Below are positions 44,790 to 53,800 of a DNA stretch of 64,000 nt, piece by piece (the stretch's first letter is position 1; the number at the start of each line of letters is the position of its first letter). Where the stretch lies: the NCBI GenBank assembly GCA_029339505.1, contig JAQISU010000022.1, positions 17,861,001 through 17,925,000 of the forward strand, read 5' to 3'. The notes below the pieces were generated by a model. That model worked only from the letters and a program-made list of their open reading frames with translations, made no database searches and was not told the DNA's origin. This DNA is from Unio delphinus. Its lineage: Eukaryota > Mollusca > Bivalvia > Unionida > Unionidae. The position numbers and the translations under genes were made by a program.

Positions 44790-45552
44790 ATGAGGGAATT
44801 AAGGAGAACGCCTTCGAAAAATGCTGATAAGGAGTTTAAGAGATTATTAAAAATCAATCCTAGATTTAATCTCGATAGACCCAAAAAACGTCCAATAGAC
44901 GGAAACATGAAAGAGTTTAAGAGATTATTAAAAATCAATCCTAGATTTAATCTCGATAAACCCAAGAAACGTAACAAACGTCCAAGAGACGGAAACATGA
45001 AAGAGTTTAAGAGATTATTGAAAATCAATCCTAGATTTAATCTCGATAAACCCAAAAAACGTCCAATAGACGGAAACATGAAAGAGTTTAAGAGATTATT
45101 GAAAATCAATCCTAAATTTAATATCGATAGACCCAAAAAACGTAACAAAATCAATCCTAGATTTAATCTCGATAAACCCAAAAAACGTCCAATAGACGGA
45201 AACATGAAAGAGTTTAAGAGATTATTAAAAATCAATCCTAGATTTAATCTCGATAAACCAAAAAAAAACGTCCAAGAGAGATTACCCCTGGAAAGATGCT
45301 CAATTCAATCTCGATATAGTTTCTAATACACCAAAGAATACAATTCTTGATAAAGCCATGATTAGTAAACTCAGAGACTGTTTTAATGAATTCAAGCGTG
45401 ATGGAGCATCTTATTCTTGGTCAACATTTCGAATTGATGGTGTTGTTGATGCTACCATGACTGATGAAAAAGCAGCAGTGATAATTTCCCGTGTTGGGGA
45501 AAAACGGCATTTTTTCCGAATCAAATTCATTATCGAAGTCGATGGCAAATGA
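44790..45552 (+). CDS. Polymerase N-terminal region with tandem protein repeat (broken)
   Basis: Begins MRELRRTPSKN at the ATG that corresponds to the polymerase start of copies A and C. Five repeats of the form KEFKRLLKINPRFNLDKPKK plus RPIDGNM follow, varying between 27 and 42 residues, each resembling the single N-terminal motif of the other copies (KEFEILSKIKPWKNVKLNLD). After the last repeat an A9 run displaces the frame by +1. The next frame continues with MISKLRDCFNEFKRDGASYS and WSTFRIDGVVDATM, and stops at an in-frame TGA, 51 bp before the long polymerase frame. Copies A and C have Trp there. So these pieces and the next entry form one gene in its ancestral state. Confidence 0.78.
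44829..45290. repeat. Tandem coding repeat, 81-93 bp unit
   Basis: Units share GAGTTTAAGAGATTATTAAA and AATCAATCCTAGATTTAATC. Variation is mostly in the lysine/arginine linker (extra AACAAACGTCC). One unit contains a partial additional repeat. Copies A, C and E have one unit, so this is a recent expansion in the complete element only. Confidence 0.92.
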
Positions 45553-45603
45553 ATTATTAAGGATAAATTTGAACCAATCCTCAAGAATAAAAAAGCTGTC
45601 ATT

Positions 45604-48528
45604 GTGAGTAGAGATTCCAAACCAGGGATTCTAACCGGCATTGACAAACCATACTACGAAAGATCTTATCCCGTAACAGCTATGGTTTATGGGATATATC
45701 CGTTAAATGATAAACCCGATATCGCAAAACTAGCTCCTATGAAATATTCGTCAGGGCTTAATTGTGTAGCAGAACGAATAATAGAACACTTCACAAATGC
45801 ATCCCGAGGAAATAAACTAACTGATCTGCGACGTAGGAAAATAACCGAATGGGAACTGACAGTGAAACAGCATGGTGCAAAGATTTCTGATATAGCTAAC
45901 TTAGAAACATCATTGAGATTTCCAATAACAGTTATGACGATAACCGGAGATGTTTTATACGAACCGAAATATAACAAAAATGGAGCGCCAATACAGATTA
46001 TTGATCATAACAAACACGCGTGGACACCTGCGGTAACAGTATTTCCACGAGAACGAACCGTGAAATATATCCCTAAGGAGTTCGTCGGGGATGTTTTCTA
46101 TGAAGAGAAATTATTCGATGCTATTCATGCGTTGTGTAAGGATGATCCTGTGTCAGTGTGGTTACTTAGAAGTGATGAAGAATTCGATCAATTTGTAAAA
46201 CCAAATGGTGAATTATATCGCATTGAAGAATTAGATAACAGAATGAGAAAAATCGCTAGTGATTTTTCACCGGAGAATTCCCATGAAAAACTACTCACGA
46301 ATAGTTTTAATATTCCATCAGTGGTAGCTCACTTCGCAAGAGAAAAAAACTCATGGCGTCCAACACGAAGTGATTTTCTCGAGGATGTTAAATTGAGTTG
46401 CGTCGAATTCGGTCATAGAGGACTGTGGAATACGAAATACTCACGTGATGGTATGATTTCAATTGATATATCCGCCTGTTATCCCGGAAGTATTCTCGGA
46501 TATGGGGAATGCGCTGAGTACTTCAAACGATTTGGACACCCCACGCATGAAATGACTCGTGTTGCGATTAATGGACCATTGCCTGATTTTGATTTAACCG
46601 GATTCGCTCGTGTGATATCATTCGAATTAGCTACAGGGTTACATCCGTGTAGTTATGTTTGGCTCGGTAGACACCTATCTGAAAAACACTGGATGCCAAT
46701 AGTGCTATTGAGATATATGATTGATTGTGGTATGCTAATATCGTTGATTGTTTCCGAGGCTATTATATGCTATCGAGCTCAGAAAGAAGTTTGGCTACCA
46801 CAACCCGATCTAGATAGAATAATCAACGAACTACGAAAACAGTTTCCAGATTTCAGTGAAGAAGAAATCATAAATTGGTCTAAGAAGTTATTGGAAATTA
46901 AAAAAGAACAAGCAAAAGATCTCGGAAGAAGAATAATCGGTAAATTTACCCAGGGTGGACGATACGACAACGCAAAATACTCTTCGCGGTTGATCATAGA
47001 TGTCGCTGAATACGATTTTATTGTAGCGGATTTAATGAAACAGGGAAAACTTGTATCCCGTAAGGATGCTTTTCTATCCAATGGTGAGAAATTAGGTACG
47101 GTTGTTACCTACTGTGATGGATATAATTCCCAGTACACACATTTGAGAAGTTCAATGTTAGCCTATGCTTCTATTAATCTGTTTTCGATGATAAATAGAT
47201 TTCCTAATACCGCGGTTAGAGTGGCCACTGATTCGATGTATATACACAATAAGTACAAATCAGCTGTAGCGGCATTCACAGATCCCGAAGAAAATTGGGG
47301 GCGTTGGCGATTTAGAAAGGAGATGCTACATGAGTATTGTGAATCCGCAGACGTTGCCATGGATGATAAATATCTTTGTTGTAACCGTATTGAAATTCAA
47401 TCAGAACTTTCTAATGCACCACCGGTATCTGATCCAGTATGTAGATATAAGACAGTTTATTTAAACGGTTGTGGTGGGTCAGGAAAGACAACTCGTGCAA
47501 TTGAATTATTTCGTCGTGGAAACGCTAGCGTTTCTAACATGATTGTGCTAACACCGACTCACAGACTCGCCAGAGAGATGATACAACGAGGGGTAAATGC
47601 TTGCACTTACCATAGTTTCTTTCGATGGAAGGGTGACAAATGGACTCCTGAGCGTATGGGTGATAAATTCATTCCTGAAATCTTAATTTGGGATGAAATA
47701 TGCACAGTGTCATTAGATGTATTAAAAACATTTCTCGAGTGGTTGTTAACCAAAAACACAAAAGTCGTCATGTGTGGTGATCACGGCCAACCACCACCAT
47801 TTGTCGGTGCATCTCCACATGAATGGCTAAAGGGTTTTGTAGACTACTATGAAGAAATCACCACTGATTATAGATCACTTGATGAACGATTACGAGAATT
47901 TAAGAAACTAATTAGATTACAACCGGATAGAATCCAATGCGAAATAGCGCGTGAAGTGATTTCAGAAACTCCAATGAATGATTTCTGGGAAACATGGAGA
48001 CCAAACGATTTGATAATTGCAAGTAGAAAAATAGTCAGGGACACACTTCAAATGAAGTTATTTGAATTGCATAAAGAAAAATTTGCAACGCTTCCAGTAC
48101 CCCTTTGTTATAGGCCATCGGATACACGAAAACAGAATATTGAAGTTGATATTCCAGGACAGAGTGAAAAACAAATTCTCGTATTAAATGATATTGTGCT
48201 GGTTGATATCAATGTCGTTGAAGATGCATTGCGTGCTAATAAATCCCCGTGGACGCTAGGATACGCAGCAACAATACACTCTTCACAGGGATTGACTATA
48301 TCGAATACAATTGTTTGGATGGTGGATAATCACATCGAATGGTCGAATTTAGTCTATCTCGCAGTATCCAGAGTACGAAACGTAAATCAACTTCGAAGAG
48401 TTGTCCTCGATGATGAAATCATTGGTGATGATAATGACACAACAATAAGTGATATTGATGTTAGCATCATTAATAAAAAAATCTCCGGTTACAAACAACA
48501 GGACAAAAAAAAAACAACGAGAATTTGA
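45604..48528 (+). CDS. Family-B DNA polymerase palm fused to SF1 helicase, 974 codons open
   Basis: Polymerase part: motif A with Asp288 (ISIDISACYPGS), a motif B-like GRRIIGKFTQGG (Gly446), and motif C with Asp543 (VATDSMYI). Helicase part: Walker A GCGGSGKTT (Lys628), Walker B IWDEICT (Asp697-Glu698), motif III CGDHGQPPPFVG (Gln729), HSSQGLT (Gln895) and a motif VI-like AVSRVRN (Arg923). No 3'-5' exonuclease motifs are recognised in the first 250 residues, and I see no obvious protein-priming insertions, so it differs from usual Polinton polymerases. The frame opens without an ATG; the first is at 45,682. It is probably the rest of the broken gene that starts at 44,790. A +1 shift at an A10 run near the stop would continue into the HNH frame, as copy A shows. 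Confidence 0.88.
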   Translation: MSRDSKPGILTGIDKPYYERSYPVTAMVYGIYPLNDKPDIAKLAPMKYSSGLNCVAERIIEHFTNASRGNKLTDLRRRKITEWELTVKQHGAKISDIANLETSLRFPITVMTITGDVLYEPKYNKNGAPIQIIDHNKHAWTPAVTVFPRERTVKYIPKEFVGDVFYEEKLFDAIHALCKDDPVSVWLLRSDEEFDQFVKPNGELYRIEELDNRMRKIASDFSPENSHEKLLTNSFNIPSVVAHFAREKNSWRPTRSDFLEDVKLSCVEFGHRGLWNTKYSRDGMISIDISACYPGSILGYGECAEYFKRFGHPTHEMTRVAINGPLPDFDLTGFARVISFELATGLHPCSYVWLGRHLSEKHWMPIVLLRYMIDCGMLISLIVSEAIICYRAQKEVWLPQPDLDRIINELRKQFPDFSEEEIINWSKKLLEIKKEQAKDLGRRIIGKFTQGGRYDNAKYSSRLIIDVAEYDFIVADLMKQGKLVSRKDAFLSNGEKLGTVVTYCDGYNSQYTHLRSSMLAYASINLFSMINRFPNTAVRVATDSMYIHNKYKSAVAAFTDPEENWGRWRFRKEMLHEYCESADVAMDDKYLCCNRIEIQSELSNAPPVSDPVCRYKTVYLNGCGGSGKTTRAIELFRRGNASVSNMIVLTPTHRLAREMIQRGVNACTYHSFFRWKGDKWTPERMGDKFIPEILIWDEICTVSLDVLKTFLEWLLTKNTKVVMCGDHGQPPPFVGASPHEWLKGFVDYYEEITTDYRSLDERLREFKKLIRLQPDRIQCEIAREVISETPMNDFWETWRPNDLIIASRKIVRDTLQMKLFELHKEKFATLPVPLCYRPSDTRKQNIEVDIPGQSEKQILVLNDIVLVDINVVEDALRANKSPWTLGYAATIHSSQGLTISNTIVWMVDNHIEWSNLVYLAVSRVRNVNQLRRVVLDDEIIGDDNDTTISDIDVSIINKKISGYKQQDKKKTTRI

Positions 48529-48730
48529 TATTGATGCTAAATTAATAATTACGCTGAAACAACAACAGAATAATCACTGCGCGAGTTGCAATTGTATAAT
48601 GCGTTGGCAGTATTCGGATAAGGATCCTCGCCAATTCACCGTAGACAGAAAAAATAACAATCTCGGTCATGTCAGAAATAATGTGATGTTGACTTGTCTT
48701 GAGTGCAATAGACGCAACGGTGCTAGTTAA
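48458..48730 (+). CDS. Small HNH (treble-clef) domain, 90 codons
   Basis: Cysteine pairs HCASCNC and MLTCLECNRR frame FTVDRKNNNLGHVRNN, the order expected of an HNH endonuclease with structural zinc. It overlaps the polymerase-helicase stop and shares its strand, in the +1 frame across an A10 run. In copy A the helicase tail and the REFD start of this region are in one frame, so it may be the C-terminal domain of that protein rather than a separate gene. It converges with integrase, with which it overlaps by eight bases. Copy C retains both cysteine pairs. Confidence 0.75.
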   Translation: MLASLIKKSPVTNNRTKKKQREFDIDAKLIITLKQQQNNHCASCNCIMRWQYSDKDPRQFTVDRKNNNLGHVRNNVMLTCLECNRRNGAS

Positions 48731-49667
48731 GACCATGCGGTGGCAATTGAGTATCCTCGGGAATCACTTGTAGTTGTTGTCGAGTAAAACCCCGCTGAGG
48801 GGCAGTTGAATCCAGTTTATAGACTGGAGGTCTACCAGTTGATCGTGTTATACTAGATATCTTATGCGTAGTGACGCTCCAAATAGGATCAGTAGCCCTT
48901 TTTCTACCCCCTTCAAGCTCTCCTGGTTCGTATAAGTACCTCACAATGACATTACTACCGAGAATTGGTTCTTTGAAATCTTTTTGTGGTTGTACGGGTA
49001 TTGACTTCTTTTTAATCGCGTTGATAGGTTTCATGTTGATTGTTCTAGTAATCTCGTTATTCAGTGCAGTAATCACAGATGGTAATCTTTTGACCCATTC
49101 ACGGGATCGCTTTTCTTGAATGAATTCTTTTGCGTATTGATATCCAAATAACCGCTCAGCAATCGTCCGATTAAATCGTTCTACAATGGCCTGATCGCGA
49201 TGTAGCGCAGTATGCCCTCGTCGTATGGTGACATTATGATGTTTCATTGTAGATAACACTGCACCCTGAAATTCCTTGCCAGGATCAACCTGCAATAGAT
49301 TTGGCCAGTGCAGAGGACCTCGTCGATAAATCCTCTCAAATGCAGAAGCGACTTGAGTGGCTGATTTTGTTTTTAACGGTTCTGCTTCTTTGTATCGACT
49401 TGCAATATCAACTACGGTTAAAGCGTATTTGTAACCACGATCATGTGGCAGAAATAATATATCAGCCTGATGAACTTCATTAGGAGCGGTCACATCAAAA
49501 TGCGAGAATTGAATTTGTTTAGGCGGTGGTAGATAAATTTGCCATAGTGCCTGTTTGGATAACCAATTAGCCGCAGTGGTTTTTTTCACTTTTGCAGCGC
49601 TAGCGAGTTTATTGATTGCAGCGTTACCCCTCCAGTATCCCCTCGAAGAAGAATAAATTGATTCCAT
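48723..49667 (-). CDS. Polinton-type rve (DDE) integrase, 314 aa
   Basis: Inserts element DNA into chromosomes by strand transfer. The start is at MESIYSSSRGYWRG; the frame extends upstream only to a GTG. The N-terminal AAINKLASAAKVKKTTAANW region is followed by QALWQIYLPPPK, a Polinton hallmark. The catalytic core has Asp69 (HQADILFLP), Asp128 (LLQVDPGKEF) and Glu163 (AIVERFNRT). A C-terminal part with YLYEPGELEGGRKRATDPIW and APQRGFTRQQLQVIPED follows; no chromodomain is recognised. PLA2 lies four bases upstream. The 5-bp duplication at the element ends suits a retrovirus-like integrase. Confidence 0.95.
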   Translation of the reverse strand: MESIYSSSRGYWRGNAAINKLASAAKVKKTTAANWLSKQALWQIYLPPPKQIQFSHFDVTAPNEVHQADILFLPHDRGYKYALTVVDIASRYKEAEPLKTKSATQVASAFERIYRRGPLHWPNLLQVDPGKEFQGAVLSTMKHHNVTIRRGHTALHRDQAIVERFNRTIAERLFGYQYAKEFIQEKRSREWVKRLPSVITALNNEITRTINMKPINAIKKKSIPVQPQKDFKEPILGSNVIVRYLYEPGELEGGRKRATDPIWSVTTHKISSITRSTGRPPVYKLDSTAPQRGFTRQQLQVIPEDTQLPPHGLN

Positions 49668-49671
49668 ATTA

Positions 49672-50007
49672 TTAATTACCGGCACCTAACATCAATTTAC
49701 TTTTCATAGCCGATTTTATTAAAAATGAAGCCAATTTTTCTTTGAAGGATTTATCAGGAATAGCATTTAACGCATGAATTAATTTCACATCCGCGAGATG
49801 CCTGTGTTGCAGATTGCTGCTTTTATAAGCAACATCATGAAGGTGACAGGCCTTATCAATGGCGTTTATTGGTTCTTCACCGGGTCGGGACTGATTTTGA
49901 TCATTGAGTCTGATATCAAGTCTGGTTCCCGGTCCACAGTAGCTATATCCTGGAAGGTGCTTTTCTCCGGGGTACTTTCCCCATGGGGTTCCAGGGAGCT
50001 TTGCCAA
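49672..50007 (-). CDS. Parvovirus-type phospholipase A2 domain, 111 codons
   Basis: Virion phospholipase A2 cleaves endosomal lipids to let particles escape. It shows the calcium loop YCGPGT (residues 23-28) and the catalytic pair His57-Asp58 in INAIDKACHLHDVAY. The preamble WGKYPGEKHLPGYSY is typical of the Polinton version. No ATG occurs between the upstream stop and the domain; the open frame starts at a TTG. The preceding DUF5679 frame runs +1 to this one across an A8 tract, so both are probably halves of one protein. It is followed closely by integrase. Copy C keeps the C-terminal half. Confidence 0.88.
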   Translation of the reverse strand: MAKLPGTPWGKYPGEKHLPGYSYCGPGTRLDIRLNDQNQSRPGEEPINAIDKACHLHDVAYKSSNLQHRHLADVKLIHALNAIPDKSFKEKLASFLIKSAMKSKLMLGAGN

Positions 50008-50020
50008 TTTGGCTGCGATA

Positions 50021-50188
50021 TCACCTCCTCGTTTTTTTTAAATCAGATCTCAGAGACACAAATCTAAACTTCTTTGTACCACATTGCACGCATTTACCAG
50101 AAAGCGCTGATCGGTTATTTTTAGTTGTAATCGTCGTCAAGTCATCTGTGCCAGTACGCGTTTTACACTTCACACAATATAGATCCAT
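50021..50188 (-). CDS. DUF5679-like zinc ribbon, 55 aa
   Basis: Too short for usual ORF cut-offs but clear: MDLYCVKCKTRTGTDDLTTI, a basic NNRSALSGK turn, and CVQCGTKKFRFV. Two CxxC pairs (Cys5/Cys8 and the VQC pair) with the GKC-x-x-CGTK pattern are those of the DUF5679 zinc ribbon, known in large DNA viruses and Polintons. ATG start. It precedes PLA2 with a +1 frame difference at an A8 run. Its ATG is six bases from the divergent ATG of the ATPase gene. Copy E retains the first two-thirds. Confidence 0.82.
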   Translation of the reverse strand: MDLYCVKCKTRTGTDDLTTITTKNNRSALSGKCVQCGTKKFRFVSLRSDLKKTRR

Positions 50189-50193
50189 AATTT

Positions 50194-50865
50194 ATGTATA
50201 GAAATATGGATATAATTGATTTTTCAGCGACTAAAACAAGAGAACCAATTAAGCATCATGCAGCGCTACCAAACTCTATCCGGATGATTATAATCGGGCC
50301 ATCTGGATCCGGTAAAACGCAATTGTTACTCAATTTAATAATGAGATGGATGAAGTGGGATAAGTTGTATTTAATTGCCCCTAGCGTAGATGATCAACGA
50401 TGTTATGAAGTGCTAAAAGATTTTAACGACAGCGCGGTAGAAAAATCCGGAGAGGGTATTATTGATTTTATAACCGATATCGATGAAGCACCGAGCATTG
50501 ATGATATTGATGGAGATATTAACAATTTAGTCGTATACGACGATATAATGTTGGATAAACAAAAGAATCCTGCTAGAATATTTTCCAGAGGCAGGCATAA
50601 AAACACTGACGTGATATATGTCACTCAACGCTACACTCAGGTTCCAAAAGTCATCAGAGATAACTGCACTATTCTTGCTGTATTCAACGGAGTTGATACT
50701 CATACTCTTAGAAATATATGGCAGACATGGTGTTCTGATATGGACTTCAATCAATTTCGAGATTTCTTTAGTCATGCTCAGTCGACTCCGCACGGATTCG
50801 CAACAATAAATTTGCATGATCCTCGGACACGATATCGTATCGGACTTGATCAAATATTCGGTTGA
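50194..50865 (+). CDS. FtsK/HerA-type genome-packaging ATPase, 223 aa
   Basis: Pumps viral DNA into capsids. Walker A GPSGSGKT at residues 35-42, Walker B-like NLVVYDDIM with Asp116-Asp117, and an RYTQVPKVIRDNC sensor-like block are all present. The conserved SRGRHKNTDVIYVTQRY and FNGVDTHTLRNIWQTW segments match the Polinton family. It starts at MYRNMDIIDF (a second ATG is four codons later). It ends at the right inverted repeat, its stop overlapping the repeat edge. The start is only five bases from the divergent zinc-ribbon gene, so any promoter must lie inside coding DNA. Copies A and E carry pseudogenes. Confidence 0.95.
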   Translation: MYRNMDIIDFSATKTREPIKHHAALPNSIRMIIIGPSGSGKTQLLLNLIMRWMKWDKLYLIAPSVDDQRCYEVLKDFNDSAVEKSGEGIIDFITDIDEAPSIDDIDGDINNLVVYDDIMLDKQKNPARIFSRGRHKNTDVIYVTQRYTQVPKVIRDNCTILAVFNGVDTHTLRNIWQTWCSDMDFNQFRDFFSHAQSTPHGFATINLHDPRTRYRIGLDQIFG

Positions 50866-51157
50866 AATCATTTATTATTTTTTGTTAACCTGTAGCAGCA
50901 GAGAGGGTGGATGACAACAAGTTGCGACCAAAATTAATTAAAAAATCGTAAAAGTCTCCGTTTTCATTTTTTTAGTTAAAATGAGATTTCGTAGGGAAAG
51001 CTCATTAAGATTTCAATAAATTTTTTGTCTGAAAACGTTGTAGGGTTTGCCCCTGAGACATTTTTTTTGGTTAAAATGAGATCGTAGGAAGGCTCGTTTT
51101 AGGATTTCAATCAAAATTTTGTCTGAAAACGTTGTAGGGTTCACCCTCTCTGCTGCT
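50866..51157. repeat. Right terminal inverted repeat
   Basis: Reverse complement of the left arm, from TCATTTATTATTTTTTGTTA to CACCCTCTCTGCTGCT. The outer tip is complete here (AGCAGCAGAGAGGGTG on the minus strand). An identical tip in the opposite orientation lies 250 bp inside. The next five host bases are CGACG. Confidence 0.92.
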
Positions 51158-51162
51158 CGACG

Positions 51163-53800
51163 TCCACCATCCATGTTCTTATCACGGATACTTAAATATG
51201 TTAGACCCTTAAAACTAATACTATCACTAGCAGTTATTTCATAAATATACTTGTCATTTTCAACCAAGTGTAAGAGAAATATAGCTGCTAACCTTATTCT
51301 TCTCTCTGTGTCAGGTTGTCTCTGATCATCTCAGTCATGGTATCCACGCACTAATAATTACTTTTACAATACAGAAGCCCTTGTCGCATTATTCAGTGCC
51401 GGCTGGAGTTGTTTTTAAATCGAGCAACAACATCAATAGATATATACAACAATAACTCATAAGGCAAAAAATAAACCGTTTTGAGGGACATTGTGACATA
51501 CACATACATAACGTAGTGCTATCATGGACTTGTGATAGAAACAACAGGTCCTTCCAATCCACATGGTTAATTGTTTCCTATATGTTGGTCTCACTCGATA
51601 ATTTGTCATGTCAGTGCCATTAGATGTAGTTAAAAGAACATTATTAGTTTTAAATACTTCATGTGAAACGAATTAAATAATGTTAGCTATATTTAATGGA
51701 ACGAACTGTGGCAGAAAACACAGTTCCAGGTATACTTACTATACTCATCACTGACTATAAAAATGGAAAATCCGAACCCTCTCGAGTTACCGCAGAGACC
51801 GCAAAGACAACTAGAATCTATGTAATATCAAACCTGCATTCTTTAAACTTTGCCAAACACCCCGAACAGAGCCGTTTCAATGAAACATCAAGAGCTGCAA
51901 AAAGGTGTTAAGCTCATAAGAAGAACAACGTACTCATGGTTGTGAACTAAATGTGTTAGCCCAAAAAAAAGATTGTATTTGAGCGTGTGTGTGTTACAGG
52001 TGTAAATGGGCAATACACACCTCTGAATATATGCACTTAAAATACATCTGGTTGATCATTTCCTGATTTTACTGAGAGTATGATGCGTACAGTGTAAAAT
52101 ATAATATTATATGCAGTGATATAGATTCCAAAAGTTTGCAAAATAAATCTAGTAGTGGGAGCTATTTAAATAGTTTCTATCATTCATGAAACAATGATAG
52201 AGAGGACTTCCTACACAATATTGCACATTTCTATTAAACGGAAGTAACACTTATCAGTAGAAATATTGTTTGGTAAAGTTTTACTGGTTATCTAATACAA
52301 GTTTATCACCATGGGCTAATTTGAACAGGATACCTCCTTGAAATAAAGGTATTATGAACATTTGATCTGTTATTATCTTTGACCGTTTTATCTCCAAATT
52401 TTGTTTTCCGTAATAGGAAAGATTATATCAGAAAGAGTAATCGGTGTATATCGATAAATAAGCCTCATATTGAAAAGAAAACTTAAGAAGTATATTATAT
52501 CGTAAACACATCTGAACTATTAGGCCATCAGAGAATTCGAATCACACAAACTCAACAAATTCAAGAACTTGTTAATTTGTACAATTTTATTGCTAGATGA
52601 TATGTCAAGAGTCTAACGATTTACATTCGTCATAATAATTTCTTCACAGTAGGCATCCGCTGTCATCCGCATTAAATTAATCATTCACTAATATTTCAGG
52701 AATGATACAGCAGAGATTTTGTTCGACTTCAAATAGAGATGACCAACAGCGTGATGTCTTATACTCTCGGCATTGAACCACAGTTTAATTTCTTCTTCGT
52801 CTTCTAACACGAGGTCGAAGAGTTTTCAGAACACGTTTATTCAATTTTGTTTACAATTGATCACGAAGGACAAAATTACATAAAAGCTACATCAAAATGA
52901 TTAAAGTGGAATATAAACAAGTCATTGTCCAACATTGTTTGTGACTAAGGTGTGGTGTCCAAGGGACACTTGGTAATGTTCTTAGAGTCTCTACACCACT
53001 TGGTACTGTCACACAGGTGTTCTCCCTTAATGGTATTTTCGGGGATGTCCATATCAATGACACGCTTATCCTGACGTGAGTGATTTTTCTCGTAGCCGGG
53101 TGTTTCTGGCACTGTGAATCATGGGTAAAGTAAGCCACGTTTTCGTCCAAGCCTGGAAACCAAAACTGTTCCAATCACCTACCTCTTTCTATTGAACCGT
53201 ACACACTTCTTCGTAAGCATAAGAAATGGCTAAAATTGCACAAAAGACCCATTTCTACAAAGGTCGAAAAGTTCCGAGATAAAAGCGCAACTCTTTTAAC
53301 AGAATGGGTTTGTCGTAATCATGTTCTGTACGGTTCGTAAATTTTCCACAAGGAATCGGTTGGTAAACGAAATCCATAAAAGGAAGTCACTAAGACACAC
53401 ACCACACGGTTCTCGTAACAAGTGTTGGTAGTCCTCCACAGTCTGAATAGTGTCATTGACTTCCTTCCATGGAATCGGTTGTATCATGACTAATAATAAC
53501 AATCGTGTTATAGTAGCAAGATTTCTAGTCACTAACATGCACACCACACACCGTACAGAGGTTTACTATTCAACCAAGATTAAATCGTTTAAAATTATTC
53601 GTTATTATTTTAACCCTCTTAATATTACTCTGTTATTTCTAGCAGCAAGTCTACTTTGTAGTGAATAGAATTAGTACCAAACCAATCATTTTGGTCCTTG
53701 GGAAAGTGGTCAATATCTGACCATTGGAACGCTGTGGTCAGACTCAGTGCTCTTATAGCAGTCAGGTACCAGCCATTTTTGAACGATTCAGATGACTGTA
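51163..53800. other. Host DNA, mostly featureless
   Basis: No gene is recognised. At about 52.9-53.2 kb the minus strand encodes FWFPGLDENVAYFTHDSQ followed by CQKHPATRK, which weakly resembles the zinc-binding and core-start region of a retroelement integrase. I would not name it. Other short frames carry nothing recognisable. Confidence 0.4.

Larger units (their letters stand above)
35851..51157. mobile_element. Complete Polinton/Maverick-type (adintovirus-like) element
   Basis: A 15.3 kb integrated virus-like element bounded by inverted repeats of about 290 bp and a CGACG duplication on each side. It holds the Polinton hallmark set: rve integrase, FtsK/HerA packaging ATPase, adenain-like protease, capsid proteins and a family-B polymerase. 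Added features are a PLA2/DUF5679 region, a fibre-like module, HNH nuclease and zinc ribbon. Gene order and compactness are virus-like, with gaps of a few to tens of bases. Lesions seen: four +1 frame breaks at A-runs and one in-frame TGA in the polymerase gene. It is therefore young but probably not autonomous as read. Family assignment comes from the integrase, ATPase and protease motifs. Confidence 0.93.

Noticed and set aside
44829..45290. CRISPR-like array or satellite
   Set aside because: Units are contiguous without spacers, stay in frame, and encode a protein repeat homologous to the polymerase N-terminus. The DNA is eukaryotic.
45687..47360. Minus-strand frames within the polymerase-helicase gene
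   Set aside because: Antisense shadows of a conserved coding region. No motif and no conservation in other copies.
35851..51157. Bacteriophage or plasmid origin of the complete element
   Set aside because: No bacterial ribosome-binding sites or phage structural set. Integrase, protease, ATPase and capsid patterns are those of Polintons, and decayed relatives sit in the same eukaryotic locus.
52887..53174. Ty3/gypsy integrase remnant
   Set aside because: FWFPGLDENVAYF with CQKHPATRK is suggestive, but the zinc-binding and catalytic residues cannot be aligned with confidence, so it is only mentioned in the region entry.
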